The notes: generated from the sequence alone by a model not told the origin. A DNA stretch of 64,000 nucleotides from CAYMYN01 sp964394665 (GCA_964394665.1 CAYMYN010000014.1:1-64000), one strand, 5' to 3'; counted from the first letter of the stretch, positions 16,259 to 27,739 are shown. A program made the numbers and translations.

Positions 16259-17146
16259 TCACGGCAAGCGGTACAGGCCGCCCGGGCCGCGCACCACCCG
16301 GCCCGCGAGGTCGAGTTCCACGAGATCCACCAGCACGCGCTGCACCTCGAGGCCGAGGCGTTCGGCGAGCTCGTCGGCCGACAGGGTCTCGCCCACGAGC
16401 GCGCGCTCGATCGGCCCGGTCGGTGGTTCGCCCGCGCCGCCGCCGGTGGGGACGGTGCCCCCGAGCACCTCAGCCAGGACCTCGTCGGGGTCTTCCACGA
16501 GCAGGGCGCCCTCGCGGATCAGGCGGTGCGCGCCGCGGCTCATGGGGTGGTCGACGCGACCGGGGAGCGCGTACACCGAGCGTCCCTGGTCGGCGGCCCA
16601 GCGCGCGGTCAGGAGCGAGCCCGAGGCATGGGCGGCCTCGATCACGACCACGGCTCGGGCCAGCCCGGAGATCAGGCGATTGCGCAGCGGGAAGTGGTGG
16701 CGGCGCGGGGGACGGCCGAGCTCGAACTCCGACAAGAGGAGCCCGCGTTGACCGAGTTCCTCCGCCAAGGGGCCCTCCGGCCAGGGCACGTCCACGCCGC
16801 TGCCGAGCACGGCCAGCGTGTCGCCGTTCACGCGCAGCGCGCCCTGGTGCGCCGCCTGGTCGATCCCGCGCGCCATGCCGCTGACGACGACCACGCCGGC
16901 GGAAGCGAGGCGCGCGCCGAAACGCTCGGCCTGGCCCAACCCGTAGGGCGTCGGCGCGCGCGAGCCGACCACGGCCACGCGCGGGCGCGGGAGCAAGAGC
17001 TCGAGGCGCCCACGGGCCCAGAGCACCTCCGGCGGACCGTCGATCGTGTCCAGCTCCGCGGGCCAGTGGGTGTCGCCGGGCTCGATGCGGGTGGCGGGTC
17101 GCACGGGGGGGAGGACCGCGCCGCGCCGCCGCCGGTGGCGCACCAT
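16259..17146 (-). CDS. dprA: DNA-processing protein DprA (short N-terminus)
   Basis: The product has 295 residues. The Rossmann-fold core carries VGSRAPTPYGLGQAERF, VVVSGMARGIDQAAHQGAL and HFPLRNRLISGLA, all DprA hallmarks, followed by a C-terminal winged-helix (DML1-like) domain. DprA loads RecA on incoming single-stranded DNA during transformation. The usual N-terminal SAM-like region is mostly missing: only about 40 residues come before the core. The ATG at 17146 has a GAGGG sequence just upstream. It lies 19 bases after the DUF309 gene and is likely co-transcribed with it. Confidence 0.9.
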   Translation of the reverse strand: MVRHRRRRGAVLPPVRPATRIEPGDTHWPAELDTIDGPPEVLWARGRLELLLPRPRVAVVGSRAPTPYGLGQAERFGARLASAGVVVVSGMARGIDQAAHQGALRVNGDTLAVLGSGVDVPWPEGPLAEELGQRGLLLSEFELGRPPRRHHFPLRNRLISGLARAVVVIEAAHASGSLLTARWAADQGRSVYALPGRVDHPMSRGAHRLIREGALLVEDPDEVLAEVLGGTVPTGGGAGEPPTGPIERALVGETLSADELAERLGLEVQRVLVDLVELDLAGRVVRGPGGLYRLP

Positions 17147-17165
17147 CCCTCGGAATCCCCGTCCG

Positions 17166-17615
17166 TCAGCGGCGCGCCCGGTGCATGCGCGGGCGCAGGG
17201 CCGGGTCCAGCTCGGGTCGCTCGCCGGCTCGGGCCCGCAGCACGGGGCGCAGGTAGGCGTCGAGGTCCTCGAGCAAGCGCGCGACGTCGAGGCCGCGGTG
17301 TTCGGGCAGGAAGGCCGCCAGGTAGCGCCGCGCGCCCGTGCGGAGTTGGCGCGCGCCCTCGACGAGGCCGCGGTCGAGCTGATGCAGGCAGATCGCCACT
17401 TGCACCAGGCCCTTGAAGAACTCTCCATCCCCGGCCTCGCTCGCCAGCCAGACCTTCTCGAAGGCCTCGTGGGCGGCGTGGTAGCGGCCCGCGTCGAACG
17501 ACGCGGCGCCCTCGGCGAGCAGGCCGTCCGCGCCCTTCGCGGCCACCTCCTCGGGGTCGAAGTCCTCGGGCTCGGGCAGGATGCGTTCAGGTCGTCCGGG
17601 ACCGGTGCCAGCCAT
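17166..17615 (-). CDS. DUF309 domain protein
   Basis: The product has 149 residues with the helical DUF309 signature RYHAAHEAFEKVWL and FFKGLVQVAICLHQL, normally written HxxHExWE and FLxGLIQ-like. These small all-helical proteins are common but of unknown function. It sits between the clpC terminator and dprA, 19 bases from dprA. The ATG at 17615 is well supported by the start of the predicted helix-rich region. Confidence 0.82.
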   Translation of the reverse strand: MAGTGPGRPERILPEPEDFDPEEVAAKGADGLLAEGAASFDAGRYHAAHEAFEKVWLASEAGDGEFFKGLVQVAICLHQLDRGLVEGARQLRTGARRYLAAFLPEHRGLDVARLLEDLDAYLRPVLRARAGERPELDPALRPRMHRARR

Positions 17616-17639
17616 GGGCTCGAGAGCCTACATCGAACG

Positions 17640-17672
17640 AGCGGGGCCGGCTCCGTCGGAACCGGCCCCGCT
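17640..17672 (-). terminator. terminator hairpin after clpC
   Basis: GCGGGGCCGG (17641-17650) pairs with CCGGCCCCGC (17662-17671), extended by an A-T pair, around an 11-base loop. It lies 30 bases after the clpC stop, before the DUF309 gene. The strand downstream reads CGTTCGATG rather than a pure T-run. Confidence 0.7.
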
Positions 17673-17701
17673 TCGATCGGATGGTGTCCAGGAGAACGCG
17701 G

Positions 17702-20230
<2,529 letters not shown>

Positions 20231-20576
20231 GGTCTCCTCGGGAGGGGTGGTGCCCGGACCGGAGCTCGGAGCAGGGGGTCTCGCGATCTCGCGGCGCAGG
20301 AGGTTGGGGCGGACAGGCTCTAGATCCGGGTCATCGGCCTTCAAGGGCTCCCGGGTTGATCCGGCCTGGGAGACCCGAGCTCGCGGGGAGGGGGATTATG
20401 CCCCAAGCAGAGGGTCGGTTCGCACGTTCCTTCTCCACCGATCGAAGGTGTCGTGAACGGGCGCGGTGGCCCCGGATGCCGCGCCCGCGGGCGCCCGGCG
20501 ACGGAAGGGATTTCCGGCCCTCCCCGGGTGCGGGAGGACGCGGACGAGGGGCAGGCCGGACGCGGGATGCCGGCGG
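20231..20576 (-). other. 346-bp leader region of clpC
   Basis: This noncoding stretch separates the McsA-like gene from clpC. On the minus strand CATAAT (20400-20395) matches a sigma-70 -10 box at five of six positions, but no convincing -35 box lies 16-18 bases upstream. A clpC-specific promoter here is plausible. I see no CIRCE element or clear CtsR-type direct repeat. Confidence 0.3.
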
Positions 20577-21149
20577 TCAGGCCGGGGTCCCGTCCTGGCG
20601 TCGGATCTCGTCCCGGAGCTTCGCGGCGCCCTCGTAGTCCTCCTCCCGGACCGCCACCTCGAGCCGCAGCTTGAGTTCCGCCAGACGTTGCTGGCGCTCG
20701 ACGGCTTCGGGCGAGACGCCCGGCAGGCGCCCGACGTGTCGGCTCGCCCCGTGCACGCGTTCGAGCAACTCGCCGACCTGCTCGCCGAAGGTCTCGTAGC
20801 AGCGCGGGCATCCCATGCGACCCTTGCGCCGGAAGTCCTCCAGGGTCATCTCGCACCCCTTGCAGGCCAGCGTCCCCTGACGGCGTTGGCGGCGGTTCTG
20901 TAGCGCGGAGAGCTGCAACAGCTTCCAGATGTCCGCCACCGACTTCTTCGCCGCCGGGTGCTCGGGGAGCTTCATCGACTGTGCGCAGAGCTCGCACAGG
21001 TGCTGTTCGTACACCTGGGCCGGGCCGGGCTGCGAGGGGGTCGGGGCGGCGGACGGGGCTGGGTTGCCCTCGCTCTCCACGGCGACCACGGGGACGATCT
21101 CCGTCACGTGGACGGTGGCGGAGTTCTTGTGGCAGTTCTGGCAGAGCAT
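20577..21149 (-). CDS. McsA-like zinc-finger/UVR protein
   Basis: The product has 190 residues, starting MLCQNCHKNSATVHVTEIV. It has four CxxC knuckles (CQNC, CELC, CKGC, CPRC) and a C-terminal UVR motif (LRLEVAVREEDYEGAAKLRD). This is the architecture of McsA, which in Bacillus works with McsB and ClpC. Position directly upstream of clpC supports a role as a ClpC partner. A Pro/Ala-rich insert (about residues 29-45) splits the first two knuckles. The ATG at 21149 starts exactly at the first zinc knuckle. No arginine kinase gene is nearby. Confidence 0.85.
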   Translation of the reverse strand: MLCQNCHKNSATVHVTEIVPVVAVESEGNPAPSAAPTPSQPGPAQVYEQHLCELCAQSMKLPEHPAAKKSVADIWKLLQLSALQNRRQRRQGTLACKGCEMTLEDFRRKGRMGCPRCYETFGEQVGELLERVHGASRHVGRLPGVSPEAVERQQRLAELKLRLEVAVREEDYEGAAKLRDEIRRQDGTPA

Positions 21150-21214
21150 GGATGGATCGGGTGCGGGGCCGGCGCCCATCTGGGGGGGGCCGGCGGCGGG
21201 GGGACTCCCCCGAC

Positions 21215-22150
21215 CTATAGCCCCCGCTCCCCGGTTCTGTCGAGGGGAACGGGATCGGCGAACGATCCGCGGGCCCGCTCGAGCAGCGCGGGCGTGACCT
21301 TCTGTCGGGTGAAGATCTGGACCTGCTCGCCCTCGGGGCCCTCGAACAGGCGCCCCAGGACCTCGAGGCTGCCCGCGCCCCGGGGAAGGGCCGCGAGGAA
21401 CTCACGCAGCTCCGGCTCGGGCGGGATCGGATCGGACGCCACGTGGCTCGGATCGGACGCGAATGGGCGCAGCAACGGGGTGGCGCGGCCGGCGCTGAGG
21501 CCCACTCGCCGTGCGAGAGCCCCGTCGAGCTCCAGGCACGCCACCAAGAGGTGCGCAGGGGCGATGGCCGTTGCCCCGCTCCGGCGCGCGCCGCGGCCGG
21601 CCGCCGGCAGGACCCGGCGGGCGTCCGGTGAGAAGTGGTGGAAGAGGTGACCTTCCTCGCGCACGGGGTCGGGCGAGCGTTCCGCGTCCCCGGGCGCGGC
21701 CAGGGCGAGCTCCCAGGCCTGCGGGCCGAAGCCCAGCGCCGTGAGGGCCTCCCAGGCTCCGGGCTCGAGTTCCCCCGCCGCGCCCGCGCACAGGTCCGCG
21801 GGGACGACGCTCGCCGCGGCCCTGCGGGCAGCGCGCGCGCGGGCGGCCCGCATGGCCGCCAGCCCCCGGGGGGAGAACGGCAAGGTCGCGCCCGAGCCGA
21901 CCACCAGGATCCCCGGCGCGATCGCGAGCACGTCCGAGAGCAGGGTCTCGGCGTCCGCGAAGGCGTGCTCGACCAGGCGGTTCAGGGCCGAGTTCCCGTC
22001 CGCGAGCAGGACGAGCAACAGGTGCTCGAGGGCCAACGCTTCGGCGTGCAGGCGCCGGGCTTGGTCGGCGGCTCCATCCAGCGATCGGTCGAGGTACGGA
22101 CCGAGGCGCGCGCGCAGCGCCGCGAGCTCGGGGGTGTTCAGGAGCGGCAT
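21215..22150 (-). CDS. stand-alone Clp N-domain-like repeat protein (no ATPase)
   Basis: The product has 311 residues. Three segments look like Clp-N half-repeats. The first (about 11-70) contains ALALEHLLLVLLADGNSAL, the second (about 78-135) begins FSPRGLAAMRAARARAARR, and the third (about 160-215) begins FSPDARRVLPAAGRGARRSG and contains APAHLLVACLELDG. They compare with FTPRAKKVLELSLEEASNL and GTEHLLLGLIKENEG in ClpC of this genome. No Walker motif is present. It overlaps the murD end by 13 bases and lies 65 bases before the McsA-like gene. A ClpC adaptor or decoy is inferred; plant ClpT proteins are a known stand-alone parallel. Confidence 0.6.
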   Translation of the reverse strand: MPLLNTPELAALRARLGPYLDRSLDGAADQARRLHAEALALEHLLLVLLADGNSALNRLVEHAFADAETLLSDVLAIAPGILVVGSGATLPFSPRGLAAMRAARARAARRAAASVVPADLCAGAAGELEPGAWEALTALGFGPQAWELALAAPGDAERSPDPVREEGHLFHHFSPDARRVLPAAGRGARRSGATAIAPAHLLVACLELDGALARRVGLSAGRATPLLRPFASDPSHVASDPIPPEPELREFLAALPRGAGSLEVLGRLFEGPEGEQVQIFTRQKVTPALLERARGSFADPVPLDRTGERGL

Positions 22151-23541
22151 GGTTCGACGCGCCCGGGATCGGGGGCCGGGGACCGCGCCAGGGCCCGGCG
22201 GAAGTCCTCGGCACGGGCGCGGAAGTTCGGGTAGGCGTCGAAACTCGCCGCGGCGGGGGAGAAGAGCAGCGCCTCGCCCGGCGCGGACCGCTCGAGCGCC
22301 AGCGCGACCGCCGCCGGGACGTCCGGCGCCGCGTGCACCTCGAGTCCCGCCGCGCGGAACCCATCCGTCCAGCGCGCTGCCGCCGCGCCGAAGAGCACGA
22401 CGCGCCGGGCGCGTTCGCCCGCCACCCGCAGCAGCTCGTCCAGGGGCAGGTCCTTGGGCGCACCGCCCGCGATCAGGGTCATTCCCGGTGCCAGCGCCCG
22501 GAGCGCCGAGACCGTCGAGTCCGGCGTGGTCGAGACCCCGTTGTCCCACACCGGATGTCCGGCCACGGGCGCGAGCGGCTCGAGCCGATGGGGCAGGCCG
22601 CGCACCTCGCGCAGCGCGGGGCCGAGCCGCGCGGCGGGGAGGCCCAGGTTGCGGGCCAGCGCGAGCGCGACGAGCGCGTTGGCGCGTTGGAACTCCCCGG
22701 GGACGCGCAGGTCGTCGTGCGCGGCGAGCACCTCGCCGCTCCAGCGGAAGGCGCCCTCCCCGAGCTCGAACGCGCTCGGCCCGAACCCCGGTAGGGCCAC
22801 GGTCGGCACGTCCGCGACGTCGGGCAGCTCCGCCGCGCCCGGCCCGACGAGGAACAGTCCGCCGGGCCGCACCAACTCGCGCAGGCGCCCCTTGGCCCGC
22901 GCATAGGCCCGGGTCGTGCCGTGTCGCTCGAGGTGATCGCGCAGCACGTTCACGATCGCGCCCGCCTCGAGGGGTCGTGCTCCGGCGAGTTCCTCGGGCA
23001 GGTGCTCGAGCTGATAGGAGCTGAGCTCCAGCACGACGAAGTCCCCGGGGGCCAGCTCCTCGAGGTCGTCGAGCAAGGAGTGCCCGATGTTGCCCCCCAG
23101 CCAGGCGCGCTCGCCCGCGCCGGCCAGGATCCCGGCAAGCAGGTGGCAGGTGCTGCTCTTCCCCTGGGTGCCGGTGACGGCGATCACGCGCGCCCGGCAG
23201 CGTTCGAGGAAGAGCGCCACCTCGGAACCGATGGGCACTCCGGCGGCGCGGGCGGCCGCGAGGTAGGGGCTGGCGGGCGGCACGGCGGGGTTGGCGACCA
23301 CCAGGTCCGCACCGGTGAAGTCCTGCTCGCGGTGCGCGCCCAGGATCAGGCGCACGGGCAAGCCCTCGAGCTCGGCCAGGGCCGGGCCGAGGGTGCGGGC
23401 ATCCCGCAGGTCCGTGACGGTCACCTCGGCGCCCTCGCGCAACAGGAACCGCGCCGCGGCGGCGCCGCCGCCGAACAGCCCCAGGCCCATCACCGTGACC
23501 CGCCGCCCCGCGAGGGAGCACGGGCGCGCGCCGCCCGTCAT
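22138..23541 (-). CDS. murD: UDP-N-acetylmuramoylalanine--D-glutamate ligase
   Basis: The product has 467 residues. It has the N-terminal Rossmann motif VMGLGLFGGGAAAARFL, the Mur ligase P-loop VTGTQGKSST, LELSSYQLE and a C-terminal domain with PHRLEPLA, DNGVSTTPDST and LIAGGAPKDLPLDEL. This fits MurD, which adds D-glutamate in peptidoglycan synthesis. P-loop and DNGVSTTPDST differ slightly from the usual GTNGKST and NDSKATNPDAT forms, so it is a divergent copy. It overlaps the PEGA gene by four bases and the Clp-N-like gene by 13. No other mur genes are adjacent. Confidence 0.88.
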   Translation of the reverse strand: MTGGARPCSLAGRRVTVMGLGLFGGGAAAARFLLREGAEVTVTDLRDARTLGPALAELEGLPVRLILGAHREQDFTGADLVVANPAVPPASPYLAAARAAGVPIGSEVALFLERCRARVIAVTGTQGKSSTCHLLAGILAGAGERAWLGGNIGHSLLDDLEELAPGDFVVLELSSYQLEHLPEELAGARPLEAGAIVNVLRDHLERHGTTRAYARAKGRLRELVRPGGLFLVGPGAAELPDVADVPTVALPGFGPSAFELGEGAFRWSGEVLAAHDDLRVPGEFQRANALVALALARNLGLPAARLGPALREVRGLPHRLEPLAPVAGHPVWDNGVSTTPDSTVSALRALAPGMTLIAGGAPKDLPLDELLRVAGERARRVVLFGAAAARWTDGFRAAGLEVHAAPDVPAAVALALERSAPGEALLFSPAAASFDAYPNFRARAEDFRRALARSPAPDPGRVEPCRS

Positions 23542-24038
23542 GGCGGCGACCCTCCGGGGGGGGCCGCCGGCGGTGGAGCGCCCGCGGGTCCGGCCGGGCG
23601 CGGGCCCGTCAGGCCGCCCCTACGCAGGGTCTCGGCGCGTTCGAGCACCTCCTCCAACTCGGGCTGCGAGACCTGCGCGGTCTCCGGTCGGAGCTCGAAG
23701 CGCTCGGTGTGCACGAAGCGGTACCCGAAAGGCGTCAGGAGATCGGTGAACAGGTCGGCGGGGAAGGTCGCGAACCAGGGCGCTTCCACCTCGATCACGC
23801 GCACCTCCGGCAGGTAGCCCTCGAGGTACAGCGTCAGGCGTCGGCCGCCGAAGTGCGCGAAGGGGTGGTCGAGCGGCGTGACCCCCACGACGTCGTTGTC
23901 GACGCGCACGGTCGCGCCGGGCGGATCGGAGAGCACCACGAGATGGCGCTCGGAGGCGCAGGCGGCTCCCAGGGCCCAGGCCAGGAGGGCGAGCGGGGCC
24001 ACGATCGGGGCGCGCGGGGGACCGGCCGGGCGCGGCAA
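23538..24038 (-). CDS. PEGA-domain lipoprotein
   Basis: The product has 166 residues from a TTG at 24038 with GAGGAG upstream. An Arg/Pro N-region and a hydrophobic stretch (PLALLAWALGAACAS) end in a lipobox with cysteine near residue 28. A PEGA-like beta domain follows (SDPPGATVRVDNDVVGVTPL ... LTLYLEGYLPEVRVIEV). A Pro/Gly/Ala-rich tail closes the protein. PEGA domains are common in surface-layer and envelope proteins. It overlaps murD by four bases. The GTG at 24002 is a weaker alternative start. Confidence 0.8.
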   Translation of the reverse strand: MPRPAGPPRAPIVAPLALLAWALGAACASERHLVVLSDPPGATVRVDNDVVGVTPLDHPFAHFGGRRLTLYLEGYLPEVRVIEVEAPWFATFPADLFTDLLTPFGYRFVHTERFELRPETAQVSQPELEEVLERAETLRRGGLTGPRPAGPAGAPPPAAPPGGSPP

Positions 24039-24124
24039 GGGGGGCTCCTCGGGGCTGAAGGTCCCGCGCGGGGGGGCGGGGGGCGGGTGCCGTCCACCGG
24101 GCGGGGGAGGGCGGCGGCCGGAGG

Positions 24125-24216
24125 TGGCGGAGAGGGCGGGATTTGAACCCGCGGACCCCCGTTAGGGAGTCACCAGATTAGCAATCTAGCGCATTCAGCC
24201 GCTCTGCCACCTCTCC
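24125..24216 (-). tRNA. tRNA-Ser (anticodon GCU)
   Basis: The 92-base gene on the minus strand folds as a class II tRNA. Acceptor GGAGAGG (24216-24210) pairs with CCTCTCC (24135-24129), then G and an encoded CCA (24127-24125). The anticodon arm loop TTGCTAA gives GCU for AGY serine codons. A long variable arm (GACTCCCTAACGGGGGTC region) and T-arm GGGTTCAAATCCC are present. Confidence 0.95.
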
Positions 24217-24355
24217 GCTCGGGGCCTGGGATCGTAGCCGAGGGCCGGCGGGTGGGACAAGGGTCGGGCGGGAAGGCTGCGACGCCGCCAGGGGCGTCCC
24301 GGCGAGGTGCCTCGAATGCCGACGTCGCAGCGGCGCAGGGGCGGCGCCCGACGCT

Positions 24356-24385
24356 TTGACGCGCGGCTCACGGATCCTTCATGCT
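24356..24385 (+). promoter_or_regulatory. weak sigma-70-like promoter candidate
   Basis: TTGACG (24356-24361, five of six matches to -35) is followed after 18 bases by CATGCT (24380-24385), a poor -10. It lies 50 bases before the YejM-like start. A 9-bp inverted repeat GCTGCGACG/CGTCGCAGC (24276-24284, 24323-24331) sits upstream. Evidence is limited. Confidence 0.3.
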
Positions 24386-24435
24386 AAGCAGGGGGGCCGC
24401 GCTCGCCCTCCCAGGGCTCCCTCCGCCCCGACCCG

Positions 24436-26349
24436 ATGTCCACCGATCCCATCCACACCCCCGAGCGACGCAACGCGTTGCTCGAGTTCTGGGTGCTGCA
24501 CGTCCTGCTGGGGATCCTGATCGGGACCACCTACTTGGTGCACGTCCCGGCCGGGCTCTCGGTGCGCGCCTGGGTGTTCGTCGTGCTGGGGCTCGTGTCG
24601 GCGGTCGGGACCCTGGCCCTGATACCGGGGCTGCTCTTCCATCTCGCGGAGCGCTGGATCGTGCGCCCCCGGCTGCTCGCCTGGGTGCTCGGCTCGGTGG
24701 GAGCGCTCTTCCTGCTCCTGCTCTACGTCGACACACGCCTCTACCACCTCCTGCGCTACCACTTCAACGGCGCGGTCTGGAACGTGATCCTGACCCGCGG
24801 CTCGGAGGACGCGATCCACCTCGGTGGTCGGGTGTGGGGGCCGGCGCTCGGCGTGTTGGCCGTCCTGATCGGACTCGAGGTCCTGCTCTGGCAGGGGCTC
24901 CTGCGCCGCCAGTCCCGGCGCCGCGAGCGCCGCCATCGCCTCGGGCTGCGGATGCGGCCCCTCGTGCGCCCGTCGCTGGTGTGCGCCCTCGTGCTGATCG
25001 GGATCGTCGGCGTCGAGAAGACGATCTACGCGACCGCGGACCTGGCGGGCGACCACGAGGTACGCCACGCCGCGTCGGTCCTACCCATGTACCCCAAGCT
25101 GCGTGTGTCGCAGCTCGTGCCCCCGGCCGAACACGAGGTCGTCCCGCACTTCGCCCAGCAGGGCGCGCGGCTGCACTACCCGCTCGCCTACCCGCGCTTG
25201 GATCCGGGCGGACCCCGGCCGGACATCCTGGTGTTGGTGCTGGACTCCTGGCGCTGGGACCAGCTCCGTCCCGACGTGATGCCGCGCCTCTCGGAGTTCG
25301 CGCGCACGGGTCGGCGTTTCGAGGACCACCTCGCGAGCGGCAACGGCACGCGCTTCGGGATCTTCGGCCTGCTGTACGGCTTGCACGGCTCCTACTGGTT
25401 CCCGGTCCTGGCCGAGGCGCGGCCGCCGGTCCTGCTCGAGGTCCTGGCGGAACAGGGTTACGAGATCGAGGTGTTCTCCAGCGCCTCGATGAACTTCCCC
25501 GAGTTCCGCCAGTGCGCCTGGGTGGACGTGGCCGATCGGGTCCACGACGACTACCCCGCGCGCCTGGGTTACCAGCGGGACCTCGAGGTGGCCGATCACT
25601 TCGCGGCGCGCGTGGCCGAGCGGGCGAACCAGGACCCCGCGCAGCGCAAACCCAGCTTCACCTTCATCCTGCTGGACTCTCCGCACCAGCCGTACGACTC
25701 GCCCCCCGGGCCGTTCCAGCCCGCGGCGGAGGAGCTCGACTACGTCGCGCTCGTGCACTCCGCCTCCCCGCAGCTCGTCGAGCGGATGTTCAACCGCTAC
25801 CGCAACGCGGTGCACTTCGTGGACGGGGTCGCCGCGAGCATCCTCGATACCCTCGAGGAAGCGGGCCTGCTCGACCAGACCCTGGTGGTCCTGACCGGCG
25901 ACCACGGCGAGGAATTCCAGGAGTGTGGCTTCTGGGGCCACACCAGCAACTTCTCCCCCGAGCAGTTGCGCGTGCCCTTCGTGCTGCGCGGGCCGGGCGT
26001 CGAGCCGGGCGTGGAGCTGCGCCCCACGAGTCACGACGACGTTTCGGCGACCCTGCTCGAGCTCCTGGGCGCGGACCCGGCCGAGCGCCCGCTCTACAGC
26101 CTGGGCGGATCGTTGTTCGCGCCCGACCCCGAGCGCCGCCGGGTGGTGTCGGGCTGGAGCGACCTGGGCCTGTGGACGCCGGGCGCGATCCTGCGCATCC
26201 CGCTCGACTCGCGCCGCGCGCACGAGATCGAGGCCCGCGATCGCGCCTGGCAGCTCCTGGCCGATCCCGCGGCGGTGATCCACCGCGAAGCGGCCGCCCT
26301 CGAGCTCCTGAACGAGGACTGCCGCCGCTTCCTGGCCGATCCTCCGTGA
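24436..26349 (+). CDS. YejM/PbgA-like inner-membrane protein with sulfatase-fold domain
   Basis: The product has 637 residues. The first 200 hold five hydrophobic helices, as in the DUF3413 membrane part of YejM/PbgA. The extracytoplasmic domain begins DILVLVLDSWRWDQLRPDVM and contains HLASGNGTRFGIFGLLYGLH, matching the SGNTTDNGIFGLFYG of E. coli YejM. Unlike E. coli YejM, it keeps a metal-site-like LTGDHGEEFQ and FWGHTS. YejM senses and controls LPS synthesis through LapB/FtsH; a hydrolase or phosphotransferase role is possible here. The ATG at 24436 begins the polar N-terminus before helix one. It faces the convergent HTH gene with only 13 bases between stops. Confidence 0.82.
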   Translation: MSTDPIHTPERRNALLEFWVLHVLLGILIGTTYLVHVPAGLSVRAWVFVVLGLVSAVGTLALIPGLLFHLAERWIVRPRLLAWVLGSVGALFLLLLYVDTRLYHLLRYHFNGAVWNVILTRGSEDAIHLGGRVWGPALGVLAVLIGLEVLLWQGLLRRQSRRRERRHRLGLRMRPLVRPSLVCALVLIGIVGVEKTIYATADLAGDHEVRHAASVLPMYPKLRVSQLVPPAEHEVVPHFAQQGARLHYPLAYPRLDPGGPRPDILVLVLDSWRWDQLRPDVMPRLSEFARTGRRFEDHLASGNGTRFGIFGLLYGLHGSYWFPVLAEARPPVLLEVLAEQGYEIEVFSSASMNFPEFRQCAWVDVADRVHDDYPARLGYQRDLEVADHFAARVAERANQDPAQRKPSFTFILLDSPHQPYDSPPGPFQPAAEELDYVALVHSASPQLVERMFNRYRNAVHFVDGVAASILDTLEEAGLLDQTLVVLTGDHGEEFQECGFWGHTSNFSPEQLRVPFVLRGPGVEPGVELRPTSHDDVSATLLELLGADPAERPLYSLGGSLFAPDPERRRVVSGWSDLGLWTPGAILRIPLDSRRAHEIEARDRAWQLLADPAAVIHREAAALELLNEDCRRFLADPP

Positions 26350-26362
26350 TCGCCAGGGCAGG

Positions 26363-27604
26363 CTATCCGGCGGGGTCCTCGGGGGCCTCGAAGGCGACGA
26401 CGATCTGCGAGCCGTAGATCGGGTAGTCGATCTCGACGCGGTAGGCGCGGAAGTCCTGCGCGCTCCAACCGAGCTTGTGGAGCGCGTGCTCGAGCAACTC
26501 GATGCGCCGCGAGAAGGCCGGGATGTCGGCCTTCGCGATGCCGGTGCCCAAGGAACGAATCGTCTCGTCCTGGTCGAGGCGGTCGATGTCGCGGATCGGA
26601 TCGTTGACGTCGGCGACGCCGTCGATCGTGGTGTCGTAGAGCACCAGCGTGGGCTCGCTCCCCGGGTACACGTCGCGGTGCACGAACACGTCGAGGTACA
26701 GCCGCTTCACCGGGACCTTGACGTCGGCGAAGACGTAGCCCCGCCGTCCGCTGCCGGGAGGCACGAAGCGCGGGATCTCGCTCCGGTTGACCTCGGCGAA
26801 CAGGATGTCGACGCCCGAGCGCGGTCCGAAGCCCGCGTCACCCAGCGTGTAGTGCACGACGTCGCCCACTGGACGCGCCTCGAGGGGCGCGGGCGGGCCG
26901 TCGCAGAACTCGTCCAGGCGCAGGGCCGGGTCGAGGCCCTCGATCTCCTTGCCGTCCAGGCTCGTGGGACGGCGCGGGCGGCCGCCAGCCACCAGGCGTC
27001 GGGTGTCGAACTTGACGACCACGCCCGGGCGCAGCCGCTGCAACCCCGCCATGCCGATCAGCCAGACCACGTCGAGGTGCCGGCCTCCGGCGGCGGGGGC
27101 GAGGAAGACCGCCGAGTGGTCGAGCTCGGCGTAGGCACCCTTGAGCTGGGAGAGCGCCTTGAAGGCCGCTTGTTTGCGGCGCAACTCGAACTCGCGCCGC
27201 GCCTCGGGCAGCCAGGCAGCCAGGATCGCGTCCAGGGAGCTGCGATCCCCGGCCTCCTCGCGGATGAAGGCGTCGAAGGTGTCGATCGACTCGTTGGCCT
27301 GGCGCACCGCCTCGCTGCTCGCCCCGACCTTGCGCGCCGCCCGGATCGCCCGCCGTAGGGGCTCCGGCCCGGGGAGCCGGTGCACGACCGCCAGGGGATC
27401 GGAGCTGCGCAGCGCCTTGAGGAGCCGGCTGGCGAGCACCTTGTCGAGGCCCAGGGCCGTCGCCAGGCGCTGGGGGCCGTGGGGCGCGCCGGGGACTTCC
27501 GTCACCAGGCGCTCCAGGGTCCGGCGCAGGTTCAGGCCCAGGGCCTGGACCCGTTCCTCGAGACCCGCTCCGGGGTCGCTCTGCGGCTGAATGATCCGGT
27601 TCAT
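26363..27604 (-). CDS. unrecognised 413-residue protein with N-terminal HTH-like segment
   Basis: The product has 413 residues, no signal peptide and no transmembrane helix. Residues 46-65 (QRLATALGLDKVLASRLLKA) look like a helix-turn-helix. A charged helical stretch follows to about residue 170. The C-terminal 220 residues are beta-rich and end EIDYPIYGSQIVVAFEAPED. No enzyme motif is recognised. It is divergent from the secreted-protein gene at 27860, and a perfect palindrome (27681-27695) lies in the shared upstream region, so a regulator is a reasonable guess. Confidence 0.7.
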   Translation of the reverse strand: MNRIIQPQSDPGAGLEERVQALGLNLRRTLERLVTEVPGAPHGPQRLATALGLDKVLASRLLKALRSSDPLAVVHRLPGPEPLRRAIRAARKVGASSEAVRQANESIDTFDAFIREEAGDRSSLDAILAAWLPEARREFELRRKQAAFKALSQLKGAYAELDHSAVFLAPAAGGRHLDVVWLIGMAGLQRLRPGVVVKFDTRRLVAGGRPRRPTSLDGKEIEGLDPALRLDEFCDGPPAPLEARPVGDVVHYTLGDAGFGPRSGVDILFAEVNRSEIPRFVPPGSGRRGYVFADVKVPVKRLYLDVFVHRDVYPGSEPTLVLYDTTIDGVADVNDPIRDIDRLDQDETIRSLGTGIAKADIPAFSRRIELLEHALHKLGWSAQDFRAYRVEIDYPIYGSQIVVAFEAPEDPAG

Positions 27605-27680
27605 CGGGCTCCCATCGGGATCGTGGGGCAGGATACCCCCTGGTGGGCCCCGCGCACAGGCGCTGGATTCGGTTCCGGGA

Positions 27681-27695
27681 AGTTTCCTGGAAACT
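27681..27695. promoter_or_regulatory. 15-bp palindrome AGTTTCCTGGAAACT, candidate operator
   Basis: AGTTTCC-T-GGAAACT is a perfect 7-bp inverted repeat and AT-rich against its surroundings. It lies 77 bases before the start of the HTH-like protein gene (minus) and 165 bases before the secreted-protein gene (plus), where an operator for divergent genes would be expected. Confidence 0.4.
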
Positions 27696-27739
27696 CACTT
27701 GCGCCCCCGGCGTAGGGGCCGCAGGATGCTCCTGGTCGA

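Noticed and set aside
20231..20576. CIRCE or CtsR operator upstream of clpC
   Set aside because: No matching inverted repeat or GGTCAAANANGGTCAAA-type direct repeat was found by eye.
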